This document shows, piece after piece, positions 23,953 through 35,979 of a DNA stretch of 64,000 bases. The stretch is from Anisus vortex. Taxonomy: Eukaryota; Mollusca; Gastropoda; Planorbidae. The stretch is taken from contig OX421500.1 of assembly GCA_949126835.1 (NCBI GenBank), positions 14,540,681 to 14,604,680 of the forward strand, read 5' to 3'. The first letter of the stretch is position 1, and every line of letters begins with the position of its first letter. The position numbers and the translations under genes are program-made. The notes beneath the pieces are model-generated. The model searched no databases. It was given only the letters and a program-made list of their open reading frames with translations, and was not told where the DNA came from.

Positions 23953-24492
23953 TTTCGTGGCGTGCCGTGTATCAGGAATGGTTTCCGCAGCCCAGCGATT
24001 GTTCACTGCTGTTCCCCTAGGATCATTATCGTGTGGCTCGCTCGTATACCTGCAATGTCACCCTGTAGCACAAATCCTACACTATAGGTACAAGCATCCA
24101 GGCACACGGGTGGTTCGCGAGACGGGACTGCTGCGTCCATTGCTTCCTGCCCACCCGAGACCCCGTGGCCTCTCGACAGTGCAATGACTTTCGGACCGCA
24201 GCGGGGCTGTCCCACATGAGTTCGCCCGCCGGCGTAATCTTAACTGTGATCGAATAGGCAGTTTACACACTACGCCAACTTTGAGGAGCTTGGGTACACA
24301 TTATCCCCAACAGAACGAGCCAGTCCGACCTCAACCCAGCTTTGATGACCACTTCTTGTCCGGGCACCCACAGCGATGAGGGCGGAGGCATGCGACGACC
24401 ATAGTCCCATGCATTGACCCACTGGTTTGACTCGGGTAACCAGTGGTGTTCACACTTCGTGGACTTTGAGACTAATGGGCACAGAAGTGATT
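23953..24492 (+). repeat. Repeat X copy inside block 2
   Basis: Parallels 480-1028 closely, including the 'cacttcgtggactttgagact' and 'cagaagtgattatgtacaac' junction. It is therefore a duplicated rather than independent insertion. Confidence 0.7.
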
Positions 24493-25088
24493 ATGTACAA
24501 CAAGACATGAACATCGCGTCAATATGGGGGAGAAAATCAACATCTACGCACTACACAACGTTTTTATTCTCGATTATTCTGATCGACTTTTAAAAGACAG
24601 TATTTCATTCCGCAAAGGTTCTAAATTAAGGTATTTGGTTTGCATTTTATATCGCCGGCTATTTAAATATTTACAGGTGTGTAAAATTCAAAAGCATTAT
24701 ATAAACATACCGCAGGCGGGTTGGATTGGGACCTCAGGCCTTTAGCTCGACTCCCTACGCACTTGCCTGAAAATCAAAACAATTTTATTCATGTGAAACA
24801 GGATATTAACATTTCACGTTCGGTACAAGGATGTTACACATTTTGAACTTTTCTTTCAATTTCGTTTAGTTTAGTGGTCTCGAGTTTCAAAAATGGCAGG
24901 ACTTTGATGCTGTATCTAGAGTTGAATAGTCGAATATTATTTGAAAGGCGGGGGAGAGGGGCGTATTAATTATCTCAGTCTTTTTGAAAAAATAGGAAAA
25001 TAGTATGTATGATAGATAATAATATTCTTGATGGTTAAAAGGACGATCCAACATCTCCCAATATATGTTATGTCTTTTCTATAGCCTA

Positions 25089-25657
25089 TAGAGCGATTGC
25101 AATAGGCGTGGCTTAGGTTTTTTGGTGACGTAATTATATAAATAGCGGCCATGTTGATAATAATGGGGAATAATATTGTCCTTTAACATGTGTATTTTAA
25201 AACCAAAATATAAGGAATTTGTTTTTCATAAATCTTGATATTTAACTGTGATTCTAGTCCTTAGTAGACCATCCACGAAGTAAACAAGATTTAGGCTTTT
25301 ATAGTTTTTCAATAGCTCGTTTGAATTATTTCACATTATGCTTGAAGCTTTACTTTTAGATAGTAAGTTAATAATAAATAGGCTAACTTTCGACAATCGA
25401 CATCTTTAAATAAAATATTCTGTCTTTACGGAACTTTTTCCATTGAGTTTTAATGGTTTAAATTTTAGCTTTGAATGTTAATTTTCATCGCATGTTAAGT
25501 GTTTATTATATGGTTTACGTCATATTGTTGAAATAATGAAATTTATTTAAAAAAAAAAACAACTAATTAAGCCTATAGTAATACGCTGCCATTTATCACC
25601 ACTAGACAAATTAAACAAACATCACGTGCTTTTTGACACGTGATTGCTAGCGCTCTA
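25089..25657. mobile_element. TAGAGCG-ended MITE, copy 2, with empty sites in blocks 1 and 4
   Basis: Begins TAGAGCG and ends CGCTCTA, flanked by TA. The interior differs from copies 1 and 3 but the subterminal 'cgtggcttaggtttttt' and 'cacgtgctttttgacacgtg' are shared. Empty sites 'ccaatatgctatgaaac' near 1628 and 48890 show that TA was the target. Confidence 0.75.
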
Positions 25658-25780
25658 TACGCTATGAAACATTTAGTTTCGTTCAACTAAAACTAGAATC
25701 AGCCAAGATACCAGTACAAGAACGAACACTTAGTTGATTCCAAAGCAAAACACTACAGACCAATGTTCCACCTTTATACG

Positions 25781-25861
25781 TTAACCCTTACAGTCCCGGT
25801 CGCGTATATAGCGGAACTGAAGGCAGCATAGATAGAAGTAGGTTGGTACGGGAAGGGTTAA
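25781..25861. mobile_element. Tiny piggyBac-like MITE, copy 2
   Basis: TTAA-flanked, same ends as 8734. The matching place in block 1 (1902-1905) is an unoccupied TTAA, a clean filled/empty pair. Confidence 0.8.
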
Positions 25862-26438
25862 TTGCTTTATCTAATGGAATGGGGGGAAGGATTGTGGGCT
25901 TAAACAAGGTCGGTGCTGTATACAGACAAGTAAAGTTAATCTATTCATTCCTTGACATTATCAAGGCATTTTCTTTTGCTGTAGCTTTTAAGTCTACTGC
26001 AACTCCAAGTAACCAACTATCTGTTACAATAATAAAATGCCAAAATATAGAGAAGCTCTGGTTATGAAACATTATTTGACTTTATGCAGTAAAATAAAAG
26101 GGACTGGGTAATATGAAATAGCCAATGGAATACGACTGTCTGTGTAACAATAACACCTTCACCTTAGGTACCAATAAAGCTGCAAAAAATATTTTATTTG
26201 GCATAAATACAACTTTATATTTAAAACTACACTGAAAGAACGTGCAGTTTTGAATTATGACCCCAGTGTTATTTGTCCTATGTCTCTTTACATTGTGACC
26301 AAGTCTCATGACTTAAATCGTTCATGTTACCGAGATATTAGACATAGAAAATAAATCCTTTGATAAAACGATCATAGTCGCAATGTTTACTTTGATAAAA
26401 CGGGCACAGTCCTCAATGTTTTTGTCACGTTACGCTAA

Positions 26439-27012
26439 CAGAGCGTTCGCAAGGGGCGTAGCTTAGGTTTTTTAGTGACGTATTTGTGTAAATAGAAGCC
26501 ACTTGGTGTACAAAAATGGTGAAGTATTTCTTTATCATGCCAAATTCACATCTGATTATTGGCTATCCTACTAAAAAAAAAGGAGGTAAATAGTAGTACT
26601 GTACATTAATTGATTAATGTGATTAGGCTAGGGCCGGCTAGACCTATTTACACTTTCAATTTCACTTTATAGGCCTACACTTTTAATGTTTCGTAGGCTC
26701 GAGTAATGGCTAAGTAGGGCAGCTACGATGCGAAGTGATAGTGTTGGTGAATAGGCTTTCTAGTCAAGTCACCAATAGGCTCACATCGTCTATGATCTAT
26801 ATGTCTACTATAATAATAAAATAGCCGATTTTATTTAACAGACATAATACAGCTGAAATCTTAATAAGACTTAAAACACAAAACATCATTAAAAAAAAAA
26901 AGCTCGAGCCTATATGAAACTTTATTAATACAGCGGCCATTGTATTTGTACACCACTACACAAAAGTAAACAAAAATCACGTGCTTTTTGTCACGTGATT
27001 GCAAACGCCCTA
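26439..27012. mobile_element. TAGAGCG-type MITE, copy 3
   Basis: Left end 'cagagcgttcgcaagg', right end 'gattgcaaacgcccta'. The interior is nearly the same as 14206-14767. A fourth, end-truncated copy is at 62598-62975. Confidence 0.7.
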
Positions 27013-28217
27013 TTGATGTATCGACTTTTGAAATGATAAAAAAGAACCAATCCTAAATATTTTAAAGAAAACACGTATAATTCGTGATAAAATACACAGT
27101 CAAAGCATTTATTAAAGCAATATTAATGTTTTGAATGTTCGACAATTGAAAAAGAACCTAGGCTAGTGGCTAAGCTTCATGATTTAGGCCTATGGTTTAA
27201 TGTGTGGATGACTAATAATGCTCTTTGAAAATAAATAAGTACCGTTAAACGCTTGGTGAATGTAAAAAGTCAATAAATGATATTTAAAAAAACACATATA
27301 CCTAAGGCTAATGATTACGACTAGGTCTACACCGTTTCACTTCTCCGATAGCGTAGGCCTAAGTCGATAAAAAAGCCGGAAATCTAAAAAGTGAAAGAAG
27401 AGAATTTTAACAAGTCGCCTTTCTGCTTTTTACATTTTAAAACAATAAAGCAAAGTTCGGATTAAGTCTTCAGACTTATTTTGTAATTTTGTAAATGTTA
27501 GTAAAAAAATAATAATTAATAAAAACTTTGCAAGAACGTGCATAGTCAAAATTAGGATCTGTTCCAAAATTTGACTATAAAATTTTTGTGTGCATAAAAA
27601 TAGTTAATTTTCGGTTTTCTTATTCACAAATAAATGGCCTTTTAGTAAATCTAAAAAATACACTAATGTTTTACTAAGTATCATTTTGGTAAGTCTTAAT
27701 AAATTCCATTTTCTAAAAAATGAAAACCTATGACTATGCTTATTCTATCAGTGTCGTCGTCAGGAACTTATCAATAAAACACCAAGACAGCTATTTACAA
27801 ACAACAACTTTACATTTTGGCAATAACAATGGTCGCGAACAACATGTAGTTAATAGCTTCGGCTATAAACTATTTCACTTATATAATATAATTTCATTTC
27901 TCCGATGGGGTAATGCAATTAGCCAATGATTAATAAAATGTGTAGCCCTAGATTATGGTTGGAAGAAAAAAAAATAAACATCATACTAACTCCATACACG
28001 TGAAGGCAATGCAAGAAATATTGACACTAAAGTGTTGAATTGTTTACCCACACTCGAAATTGCAAATAAAGTCATGGAAATACACCATTGTCTCTTACAG
28101 ACTGAAAGATGCACATTGCAATGAAATCTTCTTCTGCGTATAAACGTGTAAAGAACAAAAAAAAAGAAAGAAGAAAAAATAAACAGTGTATGCAATAATA
28201 AAAGAAGAACAAAGAGG

Positions 28218-28466
28218 ATAACAATTTTAGAACCCTTTTTCGGATGAAAACTAAACGCTTTTAAACTAAAACTTTTTTTTATCATACAGGTAATCTCGTA
28301 AAAAAAAAATTTTATTCACTGCCGAAATAACTAGCATAGATTTTGTAAAAAAGATATCGGAACTATGACACTGAGTTTGTGGCGTTAATTGTAGGCTGGG
28401 ATTGTATTTTGAAATTCGACGTCTGTTTTACTTCAATAATTGTTTTATCTGAGTTTGACTTTGATC
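28218..28466 (+). promoter_or_regulatory. Conserved upstream/5' UTR region of gene C
   Basis: Matches 2605-2866 block by block ('acaattttagaaccc', 'cggatgaaaactaaac', 'tgtaggctgggattgt'). This supports a shared promoter/5' UTR. Confidence 0.45.
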
Positions 28467-28518
28467 ATGCATTGGATTTTATCACTTCTGCTGCTAATTG
28501 CCTTGATTCCTTTACTGG
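28467..28518 (+). CDS. Gene C exon 1: signal peptide
   Basis: Reads MHWILSLLLLIALIPLL plus one base, with donor GTATGT. Only one ATG is present: the first ATG of copies A and D is ATC here. The intron continues into a 5'-truncated SINE 12 bp after the donor. Phase matches exon 2 at 32347. Confidence 0.72.
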
Positions 28519-28529
28519 GTATGTATTTA

Positions 28530-28690
28530 GTTACCCAGCTCTGATGGGTTCCTGACCTTAGTTGGGGCAAAATAAATTGATTGTGCATAGTGCTGGCCAC
28601 ACAATCACCTAGTATGCCGTGGCCACATAAACTGGTGGATGCTGCTTCACCGGCCCAGTGGATCAATTTAGTGCGAAGGGATACTTTAAT
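28530..28690 (+). repeat. 5'-truncated SINE abutting exon 1 of gene C
   Basis: SINE body from 'acccagctctgatggg' to 'gatcaatttagtgcgaaggg'. It is the counterpart of 2996-3210, shortened so that it now starts just downstream of the donor site. Confidence 0.7.
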
Positions 28691-29670
28691 GTTTTTACAT
28701 TTACTTCTGTGCCTAACTAAAGCTGGGATTCAGGCCAGACTGTTTTGTTTTTTAAATTGTAGAATTTAAAATATACAAATACTCGAGATAAGTTTGGAGA
28801 GCCAAATTAAAAATTTACGATTGGTGAAAAAATGCAGAGAACTTTAAATATTCCATAAAGTGGAAAGATGCAAAAGCTAGTTTTAAATTATTTTTTGTTT
28901 AGTTTTATACTGATACAGACAATAATATATAGTTGCTTAGGTTATTATTGTTTAGATTGTTAATAACATAAGCAATAGGGGTGGGGTAACTAGAATATGT
29001 TAGATGTTCCATTTGTTCAAATTCAGCACTGTGTGTGTGTATATGTATAATGTGACTAACCTGTGAATCGGGACCCCAATACTCGCCATTAATCCGATCC
29101 GAAACAAGAAGGCAGACCATGACAAATTAGAAGATAATATATTTTCATTATGATTAAACTAAAATAAAGCCGAATGTCAACAAGACGAATATTGAGGTGA
29201 TATTGTTTTAAGCACGTCGTAGATTGACTGTTCAATAGCATATGACATTTATTAAGTACGCCTTATAAGTTATAACAGTTATGTCATATATTAGGCAAGT
29301 GATATATTATAAGGTCATTAAATAATGAGTAATGTCATAGAGTAGATATGTTAGTAGTTATGCTGTACATTAAGTCTGCAATTTATTAGGTATGTCATAT
29401 ATTTTTTCTAGTCTGTCATTTAAGGGTTATGTCATATATCTGGTATGCTATTTATTAGTAAGCATGTTATTAGGTATTTTATATGAAATTTATGTATATT
29501 TTATAATATTGTATTTTGCTAATGCCATACATTAGGCGATGTAAGGATATATAAAAAGGAAGATAATATTTTTTTTTTTTAAATCAAATTTTTAATCATC
29601 TATTAATGTCCGTCTTTGAAATGGGAAATCTTTGTTGTGCCATTTACTAGTTATTTTTAAAGGCTTTTCC

Positions 29671-29751
29671 TTAAGCCTTACAGTCCCGGGCGCGTATATA
29701 GCGGAACTGAAGGCAGCATAGATAGATGTAGGTCGGTTTGGGAAGGGTTAA
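29671..29751. mobile_element. Tiny piggyBac-like MITE, copy 3
   Basis: TTAA-flanked with the same core (tcccgggcgcgtatatagcg). The left end has GCCTTA in place of CCCTTA. Lies in intron 1 of gene C. Confidence 0.72.
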
Positions 29752-30268
29752 CCTGCCAATTACTCGGCTTGTTGTAGTCTAGGAACAAGACTCTAGAAAT
29801 GCGCATTGGAAGTCGAACCAACCCTCCTCCCCCACCTCCCCCGAGAGAAATATACTCTAACAGTGACTAGCTAGGCCAGAGAGGATTTGAATCTGACACA
29901 TGCGGTTCTGTTTAAGATTTTAATTTGGAAGGATATCCAGGCTCTATGTTCTGCTTTGTTGGAAGATAGGAAATAGGTATTTTAAAAAAAATATCAATAA
30001 AATGATGCAATATTTGTTTTCAAGAAAATAAAACTTTCTGAATAAAAATATCAACCAGCAATATCGGAAAATATGCGCCAATTAAACATTGCCATAAAAT
30101 ACAAATAAAAACAGTAGTTGTTTACTTAACATAATTTTTTTGGGGCTAAACTAATTACTTAAGATCAATGTATTTACGAGTCTTAATAGGCAATTCGGAT
30201 GCAAATTCATTTCCTCTATATTTTCGTAAACTATCGTATAATTATCTTTTCGTCGTGTTTCAAGTGCA

Positions 30269-30595
30269 TTGTGGAACTTTCGGTTTCATTTTGTTTTTTC
30301 TTACAATGGCAACCATTACGATTGCAAGCAGAGATTTACGCATATTGCTGATTTAACATTCACGGATGTTGAAAAAATCATTGCACTTTCAACTGCAAGT
30401 TCAGGCAGACTACAAATAAATAAAGGCTATAAGTATTATTGTGAGGATTATGTCTTCAATATTAAAAGTGAGTGTGCCAAAATTTACAGCAGAAGACAGC
30501 CATTTTTTAAATTAAATTTAGCGAATAGGATCGGAAGTGATGAGTCATCCAAAATGTATGCATGCACAAAATTTAAGATTCGTCAATTTCTCTGA
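30269..30595 (+). CDS. Unrecognised 108-codon open frame in a block-2-specific insertion
   Basis: A stop-free frame (…YNGNHYDCKQRF…, …KGYKYYCEDYVF…, ending KIRQFL) lies in about 415 bp present in intron 1 of gene C but absent from the same place in block 4 (52300-52320). It opens on TTG, not ATG, and the residue mix looks protein-like. It could be a retroposed fragment or part of an unknown element. I do not recognise it and the coding status is doubtful. Confidence 0.2.
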   Translation: MWNFRFHFVFSYNGNHYDCKQRFTHIADLTFTDVEKIIALSTASSGRLQINKGYKYYCEDYVFNIKSECAKIYSRRQPFFKLNLANRIGSDESSKMYACTKFKIRQFL

Positions 30596-31741
30596 GTTAT
30601 TGAGATCACGGCAAGACGATTCCAGATATCTGTGTTGAATAAACGTAACATTTTACTGCTGCTCAAAATCTTACAAGACTGGGTTAAGCAGAGGTAATAA
30701 CCCCAAAAAACTGAAAAATATAATTTGAAATGATGAGAAAAATTATCTGCAATGATTAAAATATATAAAATTAGATGTATGTTGTATTTACGAAATATAC
30801 CAGAAGACAATATATTGGTACTAAATTATGCACTATCAAGACAGAATAGAAAGATATACTGTTAAAGTACTATTGCTAATTCAGAACATTACAAATATTT
30901 AGTGAAATATCCATTTACACACATAGAGGGAAGCTTTTGCAGAGTTCGTTTATGTAAATGTACTTTTAAAAAATAAAATTTATAATATTTATGTACTTTA
31001 ACAAATGAAGACAGCCCATAAAACATAAATAATAAAAATAATTTTTAATAGCCATAGTGCAACAACTTGGAATTGTAGAAAGGTTTCAATAGCAATTTAT
31101 CAAGCTAAGGAATTTTAACCTAAGTATAACACGGTTTGTACTAATCAGTATGGAAATCCAAAGCAAGTAGAAAGTAGCCATAGCTATAGCAACAGAAGCG
31201 AAATTGTAACAAACTAATGTTAAGATATATATTTTATATCCTTTTAAATGTAGCAGGATAAATAAATATCCATCCCAATAGACTATTGTAACGGAATAAC
31301 GGAAAGCTAGTCAAGATACAAACACCTCTATTATATACTAATACACGCAAAGAAAAACCTCACTGCAGACAAAATTTAACCCCATGCACACATAAAAAAT
31401 GATGTACAAACTAAAAAGCTAAAGTATACTAAAAAAAAGGTAAAGAAAGAAAAAAAAATTAAACTTAGAAAAAATAACAACTATAGTAACTGTAGCACTA
31501 AACAAAAATATTGAGTATAGCTTAAAGAAAACTGGCTTATGAAGAAGGTGTTCAACATCTTCAGCAGATGCTTAAAATGGACAGAGAAGTCTCACACTAA
31601 AATGATTCATGACCCGCATTGAAGCAAACTCTAAGTCTAAACAGAAAAATATGACAGCAAAGTCACTACGTGAAAATCTCTCAGTTAAGGGAGAACTCTA
31701 GTCTGAACCCCAAAAGCCGAACAAAGAGCAGAAACGAAATT

Positions 31742-31985
31742 CATCATCAGTCCCGTGACTTTTGTCATGGTGCGCTTAGCCCGGTTGCTCCATTCAACTC
31801 GGTCAGAATCTGTGTGCAGAAGCGTATCAAGAGTAGTTCGGGCCATTCTTTCAGGCTGTCTAACCACTTCTTTTTTCCTGGCGACCATATCTGAGTGCTC
31901 ATTCCACTGTATTCTATAGGATGGTTTTGGCCAAGGAGTCATGCATTTCAGTATGACCAAAACATCTACGCTTTCGTTGTTTTAT
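31742..31985 (-). mobile_element. Non-LTR retrotransposon 3' fragment
   Basis: The minus-strand reading (..RMARTTLDTLLHTDSDRVEW..) resembles the C-terminal tail of endonuclease-reverse transcriptase proteins; a 'ttcatcatca' tail lies at its left edge. Orthologous with 5948-6050, but longer. Confidence 0.45.
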
Positions 31986-32346
31986 AGTTAAAAGGAGTCC
32001 CTCCTGTTTCCCCGCCAAATTATGGGCCTGGATCAAGACTTATTAAGAATAAGTTTTCAAGAAATAAAAGCAAATGAATATCTTTCTATAGCATTTGTTC
32101 TCAAAGGCCCTGAATTCTTCTCTCAGCTTCTGCATTCAGCATCCAACTTTTGCAATTAATTAGACTATGCTTTAAGGGCATCTATCTCAGGAGTACACTG
32201 TGTAAATTACTTCTTATTGCCTTTCAAAACTGTGGTGTTTATATTGTAGTTGTTTTGTCTTTGTGTGTGATGTTTTTAATTGTTGTGTTGACGCTGTTTA
32301 GTTATATTACATAATTAAAAGTATTACATATTTTACTTTTTTTCAG

Positions 32347-32699
32347 TATCGAGTCAAAGTTCCGTTGATACAGAAAAACTAAAAGGCTGTTATACAGATC
32401 TTTTCAGCGCATTGGGAAAGGGGCTTGATTCCAATGAGCAAAGTTGCGAAATCTTCAAGTCTTTCTTTGGCTGTGTCTTGAGAAATGCGTTTCCTAAGAA
32501 GCCAACACCCGATGAGCTCAAGATTTTGAATGAAGAGATCAGAAAAGAATTATCGAAACAAGGAAAAACTTTACCGTGCAGCTATAACATGCAGGAAATA
32601 GCCGACAAGGTCTGGAATGGTGCTCTAAAGACAAGCTCATCATTTGTTATCTGCATCCTTGGGTTGTCTTTTTATATGTTGTTATACTTGAATTATTAG
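32347..32699 (+). CDS. Gene C exon 2: four-Cys secreted, GPI-tailed protein
   Basis: The acceptor 'actttttttcag' precedes it. With exon 1 at 28467 it encodes 134 residues. Cys contexts are KGCYTDLF, QSCEIF, FFGCVL and LPCSYN. The tail VWNGALKTSSS is followed by a hydrophobic stretch ending LLYLNY. Compared with copy A it has one extra codon after GCVL (RNAF versus KTL). The changes are mostly in the first half, while TPDEL, KELSKQGK and NGALKTSSSFVICILGLS are kept. Secretion and GPI anchoring are inferred from layout, and the biological role is unknown. Confidence 0.78.
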
Positions 32700-33740
32700 T
32701 ACGGTGGTGTGAGAATTACTTTTACTCTTCTATTTGCACTATTGTATTTTTTTTGTTTTTGGTATTGTTCTCTATAACTGTTTTTCATTTAAGATGCAAA
32801 GAGCAAAAATATTATCTGCTTTTTACTTTATAATTTTAGCAATTAATTTATTATTTACCAGATATATTGACTGTTGCTCACCTCAAGAGTTATATTGAAC
32901 ACAAAACTGTTGTGATAATGTTATACCTGACTATTGTCTGTAATAAATTGTTTAACCTACACTCAATTTTATACGTAGTAATCTTCTATTTTACATTTTT
33001 ATGTCAAGTAATAAATAGATTAAGTGGGTCAACAAAAATATCTAAACAACATATTTATCTAACTCTCATCTAGATGTCTGTCTATCGACCACACTTAATT
33101 TAATTGATCAACTACTGTGATATTTTCATTACTTTCTAAAACATTACTGCTTAATTGTTGGTCATTTAGCGATCTCTAGGACAATTTGGTTTGCCTGATG
33201 CATAATCTAATTGTTAACTTAAATAACAAGTTTTGTAGGCCTACTTGTTTTCACCCTGATTACCCTTTCTTTTTTTTTTTAGATTTCAAACAAAGAATTT
33301 TCGTCTGTAATAAACTCTGTTGATAAATATTTCTGTTCGTGTTTTGAAATCTTGAAAGTTTCTTAGTTCCTTGTAAATCACATTTTGGGGTCAATCATTG
33401 TCCATTTCGTGCATAGGTCACAAAAATTGTAAAGCTTGCATCAATAATTATACAATTCGAAAATAACATTAGAACTAAGCTTGGAGGAACGACTGTGGTT
33501 TTAAACAAGGTCGGTGCTGTTTACAGACAAGGATCTTTTAAGTTTATTACAACTCCAAGTAATAAATACAGTAATAAAATGCCAGGCGTAACAAAAAATA
33601 GAGGTGCAGTTCTGGTTATGATATATTATTTGTCTTTATGCAGTAAGAAAAGGGACTGGGTGATACGAAATAGCAAGGGCTATACAACTGTTTATTTAAC
33701 AATAAAACTCTCAATTTTGGTACCAATAAAGCTGCAAATA

Positions 33741-34091
33741 ACAAATCATCATCATAATCAATCCCTTAACCATTGTGGTCGTTGGAAGGGGGAGGGGAGA
33801 GCGAATAGACAACTCAGCAGTCAACTTTCTCCCCTTTTGCCTATCTTGAGCGGTTGTCAATAGCTGAGTCAACTGTAGCCCTGTCTAATATTTTACATTG
33901 ACGAACCAGCATCTCCGATAACGGCCTTTCCGACGTCCATCATTCACCGTGCCCTGGAGGATTGTTTTTGGCAAGTTATTATGCCGCAACACATGACCGA
34001 ACCATGTCAGTTTGCGAGTTTGATTGTTGTCATCATGTTTTCTTGAGGGCCTGCAATTGAGGCTATTCTCTCCCACACATAGCCTATTCAT
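33741..34091 (-). mobile_element. Non-LTR retrotransposon C-terminal remnant
   Basis: The minus-strand translation includes KLTWFGHVLRHNNLPKTILQ then GTVNDGRRKGRYRRCW, the common 'W.GHv.R......ktil.G...g.R.rGr....W' tail of these elements; an 'atcatcatcataatca' tail lies at the left edge. The sister copy is at 49447-49745, so the insertion predates the split of blocks 3 and 4. Confidence 0.65.
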
Positions 34092-34620
34092 TAGTTATGT
34101 GTTATGCGTAGGAACAGTAACAATATTTTATTTGCCACATAGTGCATAGGTACAATAAAGGCATAGTCAAAAACATAAGAAAATTATAGCATTGGTGAAT
34201 AATGAATTGAACAATAATAGTAATACAAATATTAGTAATAAAAATGAAGGTAATAAAAATTTATAAATTAAAGGTATCCTAAAAGAAAATTCGGGGGGGG
34301 GGGATGATTTAGTTTATACTACAACTTTTTTTTTGGGGTGGGTGGGGAAACAAAGAAAAAAAAGACAACTTAATATATTAACATAGACATACAGGTACAT
34401 CACTTTCATTAGACCTGCACAGCATTAACATAGTGAGTAGGAGATTCGAAACCTTTTTCTCATAATTTTTTTCTCTTTAAATTGGTACCAATACTATTTT
34501 ATAGAAATCATTTAAACACTAATACAGCTATTAAAAAAAAAACTTTTATTTGTCAATAATATAATACTGGCTGCGAAAATCAGTGTAAAAATTGACTTGC
34601 CTATATTTAATATCTTAGGC

Positions 34621-34853
34621 CAGGCAACCTGTGGCACGCGTGCCCGACTTGGCACGCGGAAGTACTTTTATAGGTAAGTACTTTTATGCATTGATTTTCA
34701 ATGGCACGCGGAAGATCTCCAAAACGGCAATTCAAGTCTCTTCTACAAAAAAATGAGTGCTAGAGCCGCACGACTATTTATCCGTTGGCACGTTGAATGA
34801 ATTAAAAAATCTTACTTCGGTACACTATTATCAAAAGGTTTCAAATCCCTGGG
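34621..34853. mobile_element. hAT MITE (CAGG..CCTG ends), block 3
   Basis: Flanked by CTTAGGC at 34614-34620 and 34854-34860. The left end 'caggcaacctgtggcacgcg' is the familiar hAT-MITE terminus. The same insertion is in block 4 at 49926; blocks 1 and 2 have the empty site ('agcttaggctata'). Confidence 0.65.
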
Positions 34854-34973
34854 CTTAGGCTATACAAACTTTTCACTTATATTATATACTTTCTTTCTCT
34901 GATGAGGCCATACAATTAGCCGATGATTAATAAAATGTAAATGTAAAATATAAAAAAAACAAGTCATGTTCAC

Positions 34974-35115
34974 GCCCAGGGGCAAAGCCACGTGGGGGGG
35001 GGGGGGGCTACTCCACCCCCCCCCCTGGAATTTTTGAATTATTTATTCGGTAAATATTTGTCACGTGAAAGCCCCCCCCCCCCCCTTCCCCGTGAAAAAA
35101 ATATTTCTGGCTTCG
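34974..35115. mobile_element. hAT-like terminal fragments with long G and C runs
   Basis: 'cgcccaggggcaaagccacgtggggg' and, inverted, 'ttctggcttcgcctctgctc' bracket C/G homopolymers. The counterpart is at 50265-50330. A short non-autonomous element is likely, but its ends are blurred. Confidence 0.4.
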
Positions 35116-35892
35116 CCTCTGCTCAAACATGTGAAAGCAATACAAGAAATATTGACACTTAAGTGTTGAATTGTTTACCTATGTGATGATGCGGGATAGA
35201 GTGGCCAGTACGATTCTCTCGTGACTGTAATGCGTACCTCACGTGGTTCGTTGGTCTAGTGGTCGATGGCAATGTTTTAGACCAGGCAATTCTCCGTGAA
35301 AACGCTCGATATTTTTATTTTCGTACTATCTATCAAGCAGTGTCAGTTTCTTCTTCTAACAATCACTCCAATGACAAACGAAATAAGAAAACAGACTATC
35401 AGCTTTAAGTGAATAGACCATAGGTTTAATCCGTAATCACATGTAGGTATCAACATATAAATCCTCAGACACATCAATCCAAATGACAGCTGTATTCTAA
35501 AGAGTCTACGTATAGATTAAATATCCAATGAGTGCACATGAATTAGTAAGAAATAATAATAAGTACACAGAATGATATTAGCACAGTGTTCAAGATAATC
35601 CGAAATCAGTTACTTTTTGTTTTCAAAGAAGTTTATTTCACCATAAGTACATGTACAATATTTCTTATTCGATTTCACATGGAGAAAAAGGTGGAAAGAA
35701 GCTCAAGTTATACACATAACAGGGGATAGAAGACAACATTTTTATGTAACAAGGAGTTTTTTTTGAAGAGTCTCATATTCACTTCCATTCATACCATTTA
35801 TTTTACATTTTTTTTTTTTTAACTTCCGTTCATTCATTGCTTACACGCCTATTTGAAATAATTGATCATTATTACACATAATACATCCATGA

Positions 35893-35979
35893 TTAACCCT
35901 TACAGTCCCGGGCGCGTATATAGCGGAACTGAAGGCAGCATAGATAGAAGTAGGTCGGTAGTCGGTACAGAAAGGTTAA
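35893..35979. mobile_element. Tiny piggyBac-like MITE, copy 4
   Basis: TTAA-flanked; the same element with a 6-7-bp internal duplication (ggtcggta/gtcggta) and a mutated right end (acagaaagg). Confidence 0.72.

Larger units (their letters stand above)
23908..33480. repeat. Paralogous block 2 (carries gene C)
   Basis: Colinear with block 1 from 'gaccacattt' onward. Relative to block 1 it has gained MITEs at 25089, 25781, 26439 and 29671, and lacks the SINE at 5441. It ends abruptly at an AAGCTT (33475-33480), where block-3 sequence starts. A short deletion near 23957 removes about 155 bp present at 330-490. Confidence 0.7.

Noticed and set aside
33495..33863. 122-codon frame, and its relative at 49279-49740
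   Set aside because: Crosses duplicated non-coding block sequence and the minus-strand retrotransposon remnant; the two copies diverge with stops and no start conservation.
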